From contig JAFZWW010000056.1 of NCBI GenBank assembly GCA_017617005.1, positions 1-40,926 of the forward strand: a DNA stretch of 40,926 nucleotides, in the 5' to 3' direction. A program made the translations under genes and the position numbers. The stretch is from Lachnospiraceae bacterium. GTDB lineage: Bacteria > Bacillota > Clostridia > Lachnospirales > Lachnospiraceae. The stretch's first letter is position 1. Each line of letters opens with the position of its first letter. This document shows positions 1 to 8,178 of the stretch, in pieces. Below the pieces are notes generated by a model that was not told the origin of the DNA, searched no databases, and was given only the letters and a program-made list of their open reading frames with translations.

Positions 1-27
1 CAGGTTTTCTCAAATATACCATATTTC

Positions 28-56
28 TTGACATCACGCACTCTTTCCACTACTAT
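28..56 (+). promoter_or_regulatory. Sigma-A-type promoter of valS
   Basis: A perfect -35 box TTGACA (28-33) is followed by a 17-base spacer and TACTAT (51-56), about 60 bases upstream of the valS start. The leader is too short and lacks the conserved elements for a T-box, so tRNA-dependent attenuation is not apparent. Confidence 0.7.
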
Positions 57-118
57 GAAAAGAGTTTTTTATTCATAATAAATGCGAAAAAAATTTTAGT
101 ACTAAGGAGCTTTACGAA

Positions 119-2803
119 ATGAGCAGGGAACTTGCTAAAACTTACGATCCCAAGGGCATTGAGGATCGCTTATATCAAAAGTGGCTGGACAAGAAGTATT
201 TTCACGCCGAAGTGGATCATTCCAAGACCCCCTTCACCATAGTGATCCCGCCCCCAAACATTACCGGACAGCTCCATATGGGCCATGCCCTCGATAACAC
301 CATGCAGGATATCCTTATCCGCTGGAAGAGAATGCAGGGCTATAACGCACTCTGGCAGCCCGGAACCGACCATGCTTCCATCGCAACGGAGGTAAGGATC
401 ATCGAGACCCTCAAGAAGGAGGGCATCGACAAGCACGACCTCGGCCGTGAAGGCTTCCTCGAGAAGGCATGGGACTGGAAAAAGGAATACGGCGGACGCA
501 TCATCAGCCAGCTCAAGAAGCTCGGTTCTTCCTGTGACTGGGACAGAGAGCGTTTCACCATGGACGAAGGCTGCAACAAGGCGGTAACCGAAGTTTTCGT
601 CAAGATGCATGAAAAAGGATATATCTACAAGGGCAAGAGGATCATCAACTGGTGCCCCATCTGTAATACCTCCATTTCCGATGCGGAGGTTGAGTACGAG
701 GAGCAGGCAGGACATCTCTGGCACATCAAGTATCCCCTCATGGATAAAGAGACCGGAAAGCCCTCAACCACCGAATTCCTCGAGTTTGCAACAACCCGTC
801 CCGAGACAATGCTCGGTGATACCGCGGTTGCCATCAATCCCGATGACGAAAGATACACCCACCTTAAGGGCCGCAGCGTATGGCTTCCCCTCGTAAACAA
901 GGAGATCCCCATCGTTGAGGACAATTACGTTGACGTCGAGTTTGGAACAGGTGTCGTTAAGATCACCCCCGCTCACGACCCCAACGACTTCGAGGTAGGA
1001 AAGCGTCATAATCTCGATGTCATCAACATCATGAACGACGACGCCACCATCAATGAAAACGGCGGCGAATACGCCGGTATGGAGCGCTACGAAGCAAGAA
1101 AGCGCATCGTTGAAGACCTCGACAAGCTCGGACTTCTCGTTAAGATCGAGGATTATACCCATAACGTAGGCACACACGACAGATGTAAGGCCACCATCGA
1201 GCCCCTTGTTAAGGAGCAGTGGTTCGTTAAGATGGACGAGCTTATAAAGCCTGCCGTTAAGGCCGTAAAAGAAGGCGAGATCAAGCTAATTCCCCAGGAG
1301 AGAATGGAGAAGGTCTACTACAACTGGACCGACAACATCCGCGACTGGTGTATCTCAAGACAGCTCTGGTGGGGACACAGGATTCCCGCATATTACTGCG
1401 ACGAGTGCGGCGAGACCGTAGTTGCAAAGACTTCTCCCGAAAAGTGCCCCAAGTGCGGATGCACACATTTCACCCAGGATCCCGATACACTCGATACCTG
1501 GTTCTCCTCTGCGCTCTGGCCCTTTGAGACCCTCGGATGGCCCGAGCAGACCGAAGACCTTAAGTATTTCTATCCCACGGACGTTCTTGTTACCGGATAT
1601 GACATCATCTTCTTCTGGGTTATCAGGATGATCTTCTCCGGATACGAGCAGATGGGCGAAAAGCCCTTCAAGACTGTTCTTTTCCACGGACTCGTAAGGG
1701 ATTCCGAAGGCCGTAAGATGAGTAAATCGCTCGGAAACGGAATCGATCCCCTCGAAGTCATCGATCAGTACGGCGCAGACGCCCTGAGACTTACGCTCAT
1801 CACCGGAAACGCACCCGGAAACGACATGCGTTTCTACTACGAGAGAGTCGAAAACAGCAGAAACTTCGCAAACAAGATCTGGAACGCATCAAGATTCATC
1901 ATGATGAACGAGGATCAGTTTGTCGAAAAGAACGGCAAAGGCACATCAAAGCCGGAAAGCAGCGACCTTCTTCCCGTTGATAAGTGGATCCTTTCAAGGC
2001 TCAACACCCTTGTTAAGGACATGACCGACAACATGGACCGTTTCGAGCTCGGAATCGCAGTACAGAAGGTTTATGACTTCCTCTGGGAGGAGTTCTGCGA
2101 CTGGTACATCGAGATGGTCAAGCCCAGACTCTATGCAACCGACGATTGTAAGGGACAGAATGCGGCACTTTGGACTCTCAAGACAGTCCTCATCGATGCG
2201 CTCAAGCTCCTTCATCCTTACATGCCTTTCATCACCGAAGAGATCTTCTGCAACATCCAGGACGAGGAAGAATCCATCATGATAAGCGCATGGCCCAAGT
2301 ACAGCACTGACCGCGAATTCCCCGCCGAGGAAGAGGCCGTTGAGATCATCAAGGCAGCCGTCAAGGGCATCAGAAACGTACGCTCCGAGATGAACGTAGC
2401 TCCCTCCAAGAAGGCAGAGGTATTCGTTGTTTCGGACGATGCGAAGATCCTCAAGGTCTTCGATGAAGGCAAGCTCTTCTTTGCGAGCCTTTCATACGCA
2501 TCCGATGTAAAGACACAGTCCGACAAGGCAGGTATCGCAGACGATGCGGTATCTGTAGTCATCGCGGGCGCAACGCTTTATATTCCTTTTGCTGAGCTCG
2601 TTGACATCGCGGCTGAGAAGGAACGTCTCGAAAAAGAAAAAGCACGTCTCGAAGGCGAACTTAAGAGATCAGAGAGCATGCTCACCAACGAGAAATTCCT
2701 GTCCAAAGCACCTCAGGCCAAGATCGACGAAGAGAAGGCTAAGCAGGAAAAATACAAGCAGATGGCAGCGCAGGTCGAAGAGCGCCTTAAGTCCCTGTCT
2801 TGA
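119..2803 (+). CDS. valS: Valyl-tRNA synthetase
   Basis: This 894-residue class I aminoacyl-tRNA synthetase charges tRNA-Val with valine in the cytoplasm. Visible hallmarks are the HIGH-type motif HMGH (residues 53-56, within PPPNITGQLHMGH), the KMSKS loop at residues 533-537, an internal CP1 editing domain (about 200-400, with TTRPETMLGDTAV), a Cys pair cluster near residues 425-445 (CDEC...CPKC) that probably binds zinc, and an anticodon-binding helical domain. The C-terminal 65 residues are a charged coiled coil, as is usual for bacterial ValRS. Length is normal for the family. The start has an AAGGAG-type ribosome site (AAGGAGC) about 9 bases upstream. No folC, its frequent neighbour in Firmicutes, follows within the window. 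Confidence 0.98.
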   Translation: MSRELAKTYDPKGIEDRLYQKWLDKKYFHAEVDHSKTPFTIVIPPPNITGQLHMGHALDNTMQDILIRWKRMQGYNALWQPGTDHASIATEVRIIETLKKEGIDKHDLGREGFLEKAWDWKKEYGGRIISQLKKLGSSCDWDRERFTMDEGCNKAVTEVFVKMHEKGYIYKGKRIINWCPICNTSISDAEVEYEEQAGHLWHIKYPLMDKETGKPSTTEFLEFATTRPETMLGDTAVAINPDDERYTHLKGRSVWLPLVNKEIPIVEDNYVDVEFGTGVVKITPAHDPNDFEVGKRHNLDVINIMNDDATINENGGEYAGMERYEARKRIVEDLDKLGLLVKIEDYTHNVGTHDRCKATIEPLVKEQWFVKMDELIKPAVKAVKEGEIKLIPQERMEKVYYNWTDNIRDWCISRQLWWGHRIPAYYCDECGETVVAKTSPEKCPKCGCTHFTQDPDTLDTWFSSALWPFETLGWPEQTEDLKYFYPTDVLVTGYDIIFFWVIRMIFSGYEQMGEKPFKTVLFHGLVRDSEGRKMSKSLGNGIDPLEVIDQYGADALRLTLITGNAPGNDMRFYYERVENSRNFANKIWNASRFIMMNEDQFVEKNGKGTSKPESSDLLPVDKWILSRLNTLVKDMTDNMDRFELGIAVQKVYDFLWEEFCDWYIEMVKPRLYATDDCKGQNAALWTLKTVLIDALKLLHPYMPFITEEIFCNIQDEEESIMISAWPKYSTDREFPAEEEAVEIIKAAVKGIRNVRSEMNVAPSKKAEVFVVSDDAKILKVFDEGKLFFASLSYASDVKTQSDKAGIADDAVSVVIAGATLYIPFAELVDIAAEKERLEKEKARLEGELKRSESMLTNEKFLSKAPQAKIDEEKAKQEKYKQMAAQVEERLKSLS

Positions 2804-2832
2804 TTGATTTTTCGGGACTTTTTGGGTATATT
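2804..2832 (+). promoter_or_regulatory. Probable promoter of the TPR/GH25 operon
   Basis: TTGATT (2804-2809), a 17-base spacer and TATATT (2827-2832) lie just after the valS stop codon and about 50 bases before the next start. I see no convincing intrinsic terminator after valS, so read-through from valS is also possible. Confidence 0.5.
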
Positions 2833-2884
2833 TAATCTGTATGTTTATTGCTTCATCTGAAGAAGAAAAAAGACGGAACATCTT

Positions 2885-3079
2885 ATGATAGATTTTGAAG
2901 AAGAACTTAAGAAATTTTTCCCCAGCATGGAGATCGGAGAGCTCGAAGAGACCGTAAACGGTGCGGATCTGACCGATGCCGTGGATCTGTATGTAAGAAT
3001 GGGTAAAGACTCGGCGCAGACGGCTGCCGTTCAGCAGCAGCCCCTGCGTGATATGCGTCCCGGAAGACGCCCTTATTAA
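2885..3079 (+). CDS. Small acidic protein of unknown function
   Basis: A 64-residue protein that I do not recognise. The first 45 residues are acidic and mostly helical (IDFEEELKKFFPSMEIGELE), and the C-terminus is rich in Gln, Pro and Arg (QQQPLRDMRPGRRPY), so it probably has one small helical bundle and a flexible basic tail. It has no signal peptide or membrane segment. It opens a run of three same-strand genes (spacing 10 bases, then a 4-base overlap), so it is probably co-transcribed with the TPR membrane protein and the GH25 muramidase. The ribosome site is weak (GACGGA about 9 bases before the ATG). Codon use matches the neighbours, which supports a real gene. Confidence 0.6.
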   Translation: MIDFEEELKKFFPSMEIGELEETVNGADLTDAVDLYVRMGKDSAQTAAVQQQPLRDMRPGRRPY

Positions 3080-3089
3080 GCGGTAGTGT

Positions 3090-4502
3090 ATGAAATGTTA
3101 TAACTGCGGGGCCCAGCTTTCCGAGGTTTCATTTTGCACCAATTGTAAAAGAGATGTCTCTCTTTACAAGAAGATCATATATATGTCAAACCGACTCTAC
3201 AACGAAGGCCTTGAAAAGGCCGGAGTGAGAGATCTCTCGGGTGCAATAGTAAGTCTCAGACAGAGCCTCAGACTCAACAAAGAAAATATAGACGCACGTA
3301 ACCTCCTCGGTCTCATCTATTACGAAATGGGTGAAGCTGCCGAGGCACTCAGCGAATGGGTGATCAGTTCCAATTTCCGCGATGCGGAAAATATGGCAAG
3401 CGAATACATCGGCATGATCCAGAACGATCACGCCGCATTTGACGTTCTGAAAAAGTCCGCCAAGGATTACAATACGGCCCTTGAAATGTGCGTTCAGGGC
3501 AACAAGGATCTGGCGATGATCAAGCTTAAAAAGACCGTCCAGACCAACAGCCGGTATGTCAGGGCTTCACAGCTTCTCGCCCTTCTGTATATGGATTCTT
3601 CACGCTTTGAAGAAGCCGAAAAGGAGATCTCCAGATCGCTTTCCATCGACAGGAACAACACGCTTTCGCTGCGTTATCTGCAGACCATTCAGAACCTCAC
3701 GGATCCCGCGGATTCCGAAAAAAGAGGTCTTTTTAAGCGTGATGAGGAGCCCACGAGGTACGTTATCGACAACGAGCTCATCATCCAGCCCGCAGGCGCG
3801 CATGAGCCCAGGTCGGGATCGTTCGGAACGATATTCAACATCCTTATCGGTCTTATCCTCGGACTTGCCGTAATGTACTTCCTGGTGCTTCCCACAAGGA
3901 TCACGACAGTAAGGGACGAAGTGAAGGCCAATATCGAGGAGCTCCAGAATAACCTCGATAAAAAGAATGCGGATATAAATGAGCTCCAGCAGCAGCTCGA
4001 TGAAGTAAATGCGGAGAGGATCCGGCTCGAGGAGTCATTAAACGACTACACCGGAGAGCAGGGAACCCTCGCGGATATCGATAAGCTGATCGATGCTGCA
4101 AACATTCTGCTCGCTGATCAGAACTATGAAGAAGTGGGCGAAATGCTCTGGGAGATCAAGTCCACCACGGATCCTTCCAAGCTCAGCGAAAGCGCAAGTC
4201 TTCTTTTTGACAACCTCCTTGCGACCGTAAGCCCCCAGCTTTCCGAAAGGGCATCTTCTGCGGCGCTCGGAGCGTATTATGCAAGTGATTTCGAGAAAAG
4301 CGGACCTCTCTTTGAGAAAGCATACTTCTACAATGAGAATAACGCGGATCTGATATACTTTGCGGCCGTATCTTATGAGAAATCGGGAGACAAGGAAAAA
4401 GCAAAGAAACTGTACAGGTATGTCATAGATACATACCCCGGTACCTACATCGAGGGACAGAGCACCATTGCTCTCAACCAACTTGAGGGAGAAAACGGAT
4501 GA
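3090..4502 (+). CDS. Zinc-ribbon and TPR membrane protein
   Basis: A 470-residue modular protein. An N-terminal zinc ribbon has Cys at residues 3, 6, 16 and 19 (CYNC...CTNC). Tetratricopeptide-like helices follow from about residue 35 to 205. One hydrophobic segment at about 246-266 probably crosses the membrane. After it come a coiled coil (about 275-315, heptad-like ELQNNLDKKNADINELQQQL) and a second TPR-like region to the end. The topology is likely zinc ribbon and first TPR block inside, second TPR block outside. The stop codon overlaps the GH25 start by 4 bases (ATGA), so the two are translationally coupled. This suggests a scaffold tied to cell-wall remodelling, but that role is inference. 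I know of no named function for this architecture. Confidence 0.8.
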   Translation: MKCYNCGAQLSEVSFCTNCKRDVSLYKKIIYMSNRLYNEGLEKAGVRDLSGAIVSLRQSLRLNKENIDARNLLGLIYYEMGEAAEALSEWVISSNFRDAENMASEYIGMIQNDHAAFDVLKKSAKDYNTALEMCVQGNKDLAMIKLKKTVQTNSRYVRASQLLALLYMDSSRFEEAEKEISRSLSIDRNNTLSLRYLQTIQNLTDPADSEKRGLFKRDEEPTRYVIDNELIIQPAGAHEPRSGSFGTIFNILIGLILGLAVMYFLVLPTRITTVRDEVKANIEELQNNLDKKNADINELQQQLDEVNAERIRLEESLNDYTGEQGTLADIDKLIDAANILLADQNYEEVGEMLWEIKSTTDPSKLSESASLLFDNLLATVSPQLSERASSAALGAYYASDFEKSGPLFEKAYFYNENNADLIYFAAVSYEKSGDKEKAKKLYRYVIDTYPGTYIEGQSTIALNQLEGENG

Positions 4503-5677
4503 ATTTAAAAGATTACGATGATGCAGAGCTTTTCGATGACGAAGAGGTCACCGAAGAAAGCTATGAGAGGGATTACGAAGAATACGAGGATGTGCCCCGT
4601 GCGCGCGGCAAAAAGAAAAAAGGCTACGGCGGCTTCATAGTCGTTGTCATCCTTCTTTTCATAGCCGTATTTGCAGCCGTAGGAGCTGCCATATACCTGA
4701 TCTTTTTTACCAAGTTCGACCAGAACGGCGTAAATAACGACAAGCCCATATATACCCAGGCACAGCTCGATGAAGAGCTTCAGGCTGCAAGACTTTCCGC
4801 CGATCAGAGGGTAAGTGATGCTTTCGATTCCGGATTCGAAGAGGGCAGAAGGACGACCCTTACGAATCTCATGGAAAACCTTGTTGCAACGGGATCCAGC
4901 ATACAGAGCCTCAGGCCCTTCTACCCCGACAAGGTCATTGTTGTGAGCAACGGCACCTTTAATTTTGTCGATATCGACACTTCGCTCAAGCTCACAGACC
5001 TCAGGCAGGAGAACTTCGTTACCGATGCCGACGGCGTTATGAGCTATGTTATAGACGGCGAGACCATATCCTACAAGGGAATCGACGTTTCCTCATACCA
5101 GGGCGCGATCGACTGGAACCAGGTACGTGCGGACGGCGTTGATTTTGCGATAATCAGGACCACGCTCCGCGGATACGGAACCGGCAGGCTTGTTGAGGAT
5201 GAGACCTTTGAAGCCAATATGCAGGGCGCACTTGCCGCAGGCATCCACGTCGGCACATACGTCTTTTCACAGGCTATCACCGAAGAAGAGGTCATCGAAG
5301 AGGCTCAGTCCGCAATAGATGCCCTTGCACCTTACGGAACAGGCTATCCCATCATCATCGACGTCGAGAGGATCTCGGGCTCACAGGGCAGAATGGACGC
5401 CCTCACACCCTCCGAAAGGACCGATATGATAGTCAAGTTCGCGGAGGTCGTCAGAAACGCCGGATACAAGCCCTACGTTTACTACAACACCGAGATGAGC
5501 ATCATGTATGTCGATCTCACAAGACTCGAGGACATCCCCAAGTGGTACGCCTCATATTCATCGGATTTCTTTTATCCCTATGACATTGATATCCTTCAGT
5601 ATTCCGCGACCGGAAGAGTGAAGGGAATAACCGGCGATGTCGACATGGACATCTGCTTCAAGCCTTTCTGGGATTAA
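4499..5677 (+). CDS. Membrane-anchored GH25 lysozyme-like muramidase
   Basis: A 392-residue protein with an acidic cytoplasmic N-terminus (1-40), a single transmembrane helix (about 41-66), an extracellular linker (70-190) and a C-terminal glycoside hydrolase family 25 domain (about 194-392). The family's catalytic acids are in place: Asp196 in GIDVSSYQG, and Asp288 and Glu290 in IIIDVE. GH25 enzymes cleave the MurNAc-GlcNAc bond of peptidoglycan. With no export signal other than the transmembrane helix it should stay tethered to the membrane, facing the wall. It overlaps the upstream TPR gene by 4 bases, so the pair probably acts together, perhaps in cell-wall growth or separation. Confidence 0.92.
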   Translation: MNLKDYDDAELFDDEEVTEESYERDYEEYEDVPRARGKKKKGYGGFIVVVILLFIAVFAAVGAAIYLIFFTKFDQNGVNNDKPIYTQAQLDEELQAARLSADQRVSDAFDSGFEEGRRTTLTNLMENLVATGSSIQSLRPFYPDKVIVVSNGTFNFVDIDTSLKLTDLRQENFVTDADGVMSYVIDGETISYKGIDVSSYQGAIDWNQVRADGVDFAIIRTTLRGYGTGRLVEDETFEANMQGALAAGIHVGTYVFSQAITEEEVIEEAQSAIDALAPYGTGYPIIIDVERISGSQGRMDALTPSERTDMIVKFAEVVRNAGYKPYVYYNTEMSIMYVDLTRLEDIPKWYASYSSDFFYPYDIDILQYSATGRVKGITGDVDMDICFKPFWD

Positions 5678-5716
5678 GATAAATATCATCACGGCCACGC
5701 CGTAAAGGAGTTAAAG

Positions 5717-6130
5717 ATGCTTAAGCAAGTATCGATCTATGCTGAGAACAAGAAGGGACAGATGGAACACATAACAGCTGTTCTTGCAAAAGAAAACATC
5801 AATATTCTCGGCTCCGTAACCAATGACAGTGCAGAATTCGGTATCATCAGACTGGTCACCACAGAGCCCGAAAAGGCTTTTGACGCTCTCGAAAAAGAAG
5901 GATATCACTGCAGACTCAACCCCGTCCTTGCCGTTGAAGTCACCGACGAGGTAGGTAATCTCAACAAGCTCCTCAAAGCACTCGATGAGAGCAATATCAA
6001 CCTTGATTACCTCTATCTTTCCTTTAACAGAGAGACCGGAAGACCCATCATGGTATTCCACTGTGACGGACCTTTCGAGGTTGATGACTGCCTCAGATGT
6101 AAGGGCTTTATCATGACGGAGAACCTCTGA
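5717..6130 (+). CDS. ACT-domain protein (tandem ACT repeats)
   Basis: A 137-residue protein made of two ACT-type repeats (about 1-66 and 69-137). The first opens with LKQVSIYAENKKGQMEHITA, the typical strand then Gly-containing loop then helix in which ACT domains bind amino acids. There is no attached enzyme domain, so it is a stand-alone ligand-binding or regulatory protein. Similar stand-alone ACT proteins in Clostridia often lie next to phenylacetate-CoA ligase-like genes, but none is seen here. An AAAGGAG ribosome site sits 6-7 bases upstream. A 5-bp hairpin (5691-5703) lies before it. The stop overlaps the next start (TGATG), so the downstream gene is coupled. Confidence 0.85.
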   Translation: MLKQVSIYAENKKGQMEHITAVLAKENINILGSVTNDSAEFGIIRLVTTEPEKAFDALEKEGYHCRLNPVLAVEVTDEVGNLNKLLKALDESNINLDYLYLSFNRETGRPIMVFHCDGPFEVDDCLRCKGFIMTENL

Positions 6131-6384
6131 TGAGGACGATGGAGTTCAAAATGGAACGTCCCGGAAAGCTTTCCGAGGGACAGACCGTTTATATCTGGGA
6201 GGGAGAGCTTCCCAGTAACTATTACTACACCGCAGGGATCCCCGAGGATATGTCGCTCGCGATGAGCCCCAATATCCCCTTCAGAAAAAGGCTTAAGTCA
6301 AAAGAAGGAACCGTGACAGCGATCAGTGAAAATCCGAAGGGCTTCTACATCACGGTGACCTTTGACGAGGACGAACCGGAATAA
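6130..6384 (+). CDS. Small protein of unknown function, coupled to ACT gene
   Basis: An 84-residue protein that starts inside the stop codon of the ACT-domain gene (TGATG). It has no signal peptide, membrane segment or recognised motif. The sequence has many aromatic and charged residues (YIWEGELPSNYYYTAG; GFYITVTFDEDEPE) and looks like a small beta-rich fold. The start-stop overlap and normal codon use support a real gene that is co-translated with the ACT protein. Function is unknown. Confidence 0.65.
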   Translation: MRTMEFKMERPGKLSEGQTVYIWEGELPSNYYYTAGIPEDMSLAMSPNIPFRKRLKSKEGTVTAISENPKGFYITVTFDEDEPE

Positions 6385-6436
6385 AATAACAGGTTACAGT
6401 TAATCAAAAACCGCGTATTTATAAGGAGTGTAACAC

Positions 6437-6814
6437 ATGCAATTTATTTCAACGGAAAATGCACCCGCAGCTATCGGCCCTTATTCACAGGGAGTCGTAA
6501 CCGGAAATCTTCTCTTTGCATCGGGACAGATCCCCATTGTTCCCACCACCGGCAAGGTCATCGAGGGCGGGATCGCCGAGCAGACCACCCAGGCATGCAG
6601 GAACGTGGGAGCCATCTTAAAGGCTGCAGGTTCCAATTACGACAAAGTGGTCAAGACCACCTGCTTCCTTGCAGATATGAACGATTTTGCGGCATTTAAC
6701 GAGGTTTATTCCAAGTTCTTCATCGTAAAGCCCGCAAGAAGCTGCGTCGCAGTAAAGGACCTTCCCAAGGGAGTCCTCTGCGAGATCGAGGTAGTTGCTG
6801 AAGTAATACAGTGA
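6437..6814 (+). CDS. ridA: RidA family enamine/imine deaminase
   Basis: A 125-residue member of the Rid (YjgF/YER057c/UK114) family. These cytoplasmic trimers hydrolyse reactive enamines and imines such as 2-aminoacrylate, made by PLP enzymes, and release ammonia. Visible family signatures are the N-terminal APAAIGPYSQGV, the GQIPIVP segment, and the C-terminal PARSCVAV with the substrate-binding Arg, followed by LPKGVLCEIEVVAEV. Length is exactly typical. A TAAGGAG ribosome site lies about 9 bases upstream. It is a likely partner in amino-acid metabolism beside the ACT protein. Confidence 0.97.
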   Translation: MQFISTENAPAAIGPYSQGVVTGNLLFASGQIPIVPTTGKVIEGGIAEQTTQACRNVGAILKAAGSNYDKVVKTTCFLADMNDFAAFNEVYSKFFIVKPARSCVAVKDLPKGVLCEIEVVAEVIQ

Positions 6815-6845
6815 GATGAGCCGTCTGCGAAGCGGCGGAGATGGT

Positions 6846-7343
6846 TTACTGCCCGACGGTATATGAGATGTCTTTGGACGTTAAGAACTGCTTGAAGGCA
6901 TCGTCCCAGATCTCTTCTGCGGATCTGTCGAGGACGAAGCTGTCATAAGAAGTGCCGGTCATGATATTTACGGCACCGTTTTCGAATCGAATATTTACAA
7001 CAAGAGCTCTGAGGCCCGTATTTGCGGCTTCAGGGTTCTTTTTTTGCATGAGGGCATTCATTGCCTCAGTCTTAAGGCAAAGGGTCAGCCTGAGCGAAAG
7101 AGGGGTGTTCTTACCCTTTACGGACTCAAAAATAAGAGGGCGGATCTCGCTCCAGGAAATGAATTCCTCGGTGTGCGAAATACGTTCCTCTTCGGTATAA
7201 AAATCGGGATGGATCCGTCCGCTGACAGTATGCGTGACGGCTGTTATTATATTGGCTTCCTGTAAAAGGAAAGAGTCGAAAGCATCGGATACGAGCAGCT
7301 TTCCCATGAAGTCCTTTGAACTGTCTATAGCAAGTAATACCAC
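6846..7343 (-). CDS. DUF5721-like protein of unknown function
   Basis: A 165-residue cytoplasmic protein that resembles, from memory, the clostridial DUF5721 family: KDFMGKLLVSDAFDSFLLQEA near the start, WSEIRPLIFESVKGKNTPLS in the middle, and an alternating beta-rich C-terminus with NIMTGTSYDSFVLDRS and EIWDDAFKQFL. It starts with GTG 3 bases after the stop of the LytTR regulator, with AAAGGA (which overlaps that stop) as its ribosome site, so the two form an operon. Function is not known. The family name is a recollection, not a search result. Confidence 0.75.
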   Translation of the reverse strand: MVLLAIDSSKDFMGKLLVSDAFDSFLLQEANIITAVTHTVSGRIHPDFYTEEERISHTEEFISWSEIRPLIFESVKGKNTPLSLRLTLCLKTEAMNALMQKKNPEAANTGLRALVVNIRFENGAVNIMTGTSYDSFVLDRSAEEIWDDAFKQFLTSKDISYTVGQ

Positions 7344-7346
7344 GTG

Positions 7347-8054
7347 TTATCCTTTCCGCGTGTACTGTTTTACCTGCCCCTTGGCAGCGTGGTTTAAGAT
7401 CACTCTTTTTCCGTTGGTCATGACGGCGATCCCGGGTCTGGTCACCGCCTTGATGCAGTTGCAGTTTATGATCGTGTGATTGTTCGCGTATATGAATTCG
7501 GGATGCTTGTCCCCGAGCGACCTTCTGAAGAGCCAGAGCTGTCCGATGCTCTTGAGAATGCGGCCGTCTTCAAGGCATACGTAGGTGTCGGTGTCCTTTT
7601 CACGGGCATAAATAACATCTGTAACCTTTGCGTAAACGGTCTCCATAAGGTCCCTGAGCTCAATGGTATCGGGTGCGGCTTCCTTGATCTTCTTGGCCTG
7701 CTCGATAACGGCCCTGAGCTCGTCGACTTTGATGGGCTTATCCAGGAAAAGGGTATTCTCCGGGAAGTCCTGCTTGCGGTAGTCGACATCGGAACAGCAC
7801 AGAACAAAAGGGGCGGTGGCTCCTTTTTCTATGAGTGCCTTTACGATCGAGAGGGAATCCATGCCCTCGGACCTGCACATATCTATGAAAAAGAGATCGT
7901 AAGCCTTGGGATGGGAGAGCATGACCGTGGGATTTCCGTAGGAATCCACGAAATACATGCTCGAAGAATCATCCTCTTTGTCGGATTCTCTTCCGAGCAG
8001 TCTTTCCATCTGGTGCCTGTCGGCAAAATTGTCATCACATACTGCGATATGCAT
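7347..8054 (-). CDS. LytTR-family response regulator (AgrA/LytR type)
   Basis: A 235-residue two-domain regulator. The receiver domain (about 1-120) keeps the acidic pocket Asp7-Asp8, the phospho-acceptor Asp58 in LFFIDM, and the conserved Lys in LDKPIKVDEL. The C-terminal LytTR DNA-binding domain (about 130-235) shows the usual run of strands, including EKDTDTYVCLEDGRI and FIYANNHTIINCNCIKAVT. No cognate sensor kinase is adjacent, so it is an orphan regulator here. It is followed 3 bases later by the DUF5721-like gene. A dispersed hairpin repeat lies just upstream of its start. Targets are unknown. Confidence 0.9.
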   Translation of the reverse strand: MHIAVCDDNFADRHQMERLLGRESDKEDDSSSMYFVDSYGNPTVMLSHPKAYDLFFIDMCRSEGMDSLSIVKALIEKGATAPFVLCCSDVDYRKQDFPENTLFLDKPIKVDELRAVIEQAKKIKEAAPDTIELRDLMETVYAKVTDVIYAREKDTDTYVCLEDGRILKSIGQLWLFRRSLGDKHPEFIYANNHTIINCNCIKAVTRPGIAVMTNGKRVILNHAAKGQVKQYTRKG

Positions 8055-8081
8055 CTTAAATACCTGTTAACCCACTCATAA

Positions 8082-8106
8082 GAACGGGGGGACGGTTCCT
8101 GCGTTC
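8082..8106. repeat. Dispersed hairpin repeat, copy 1
   Basis: A short imperfect inverted repeat with arms GAACG (8082-8086) and CGTTC (8102-8106) and the core GGGGACGGTTCCT. A close relative lies at 28582-28610. The inner GGGA/TCCT can extend the stem around a CGGT loop. Both copies are intergenic. Confidence 0.7.
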
Positions 8107-8129
8107 ACCCCTTATTTTGCAACAATTAC

Positions 8130-8154
8130 GGACGGAAGTATTATACTCCCGTCC
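8130..8154 (-). terminator. Putative terminator of argG
   Basis: An 11-bp stem (8130-8140 with 8144-8154) with a 3-base loop lies 24 bases after the argG stop. Read as RNA from the minus strand it is fully paired with one G-U pair. From the plus strand the same position is an A-C mismatch, so it favours minus-strand RNA. The following U-tract is poor (GTAATTGTTG), so termination efficiency is uncertain. Confidence 0.5.
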
Positions 8155-8178
8155 GCTGATTAATAAACCACTAAAATT

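Noticed and set aside
1-118. T-box leader ahead of valS
   Set aside because: There is no room for a specifier stem and no conserved T-box sequence or terminator. A plain promoter explains the region.
5711-6061. Minus-strand open frame opposite the ACT-domain gene
   Set aside because: It mirrors the coding strand's codon pattern, has no ribosome site, and the plus-strand ACT protein is clearly real.
6815-6845. Terminator between the convergent ridA and DUF5721-like genes
   Set aside because: Only a 4-bp GCCG/CGGC stem is seen and no T-run follows on either strand.
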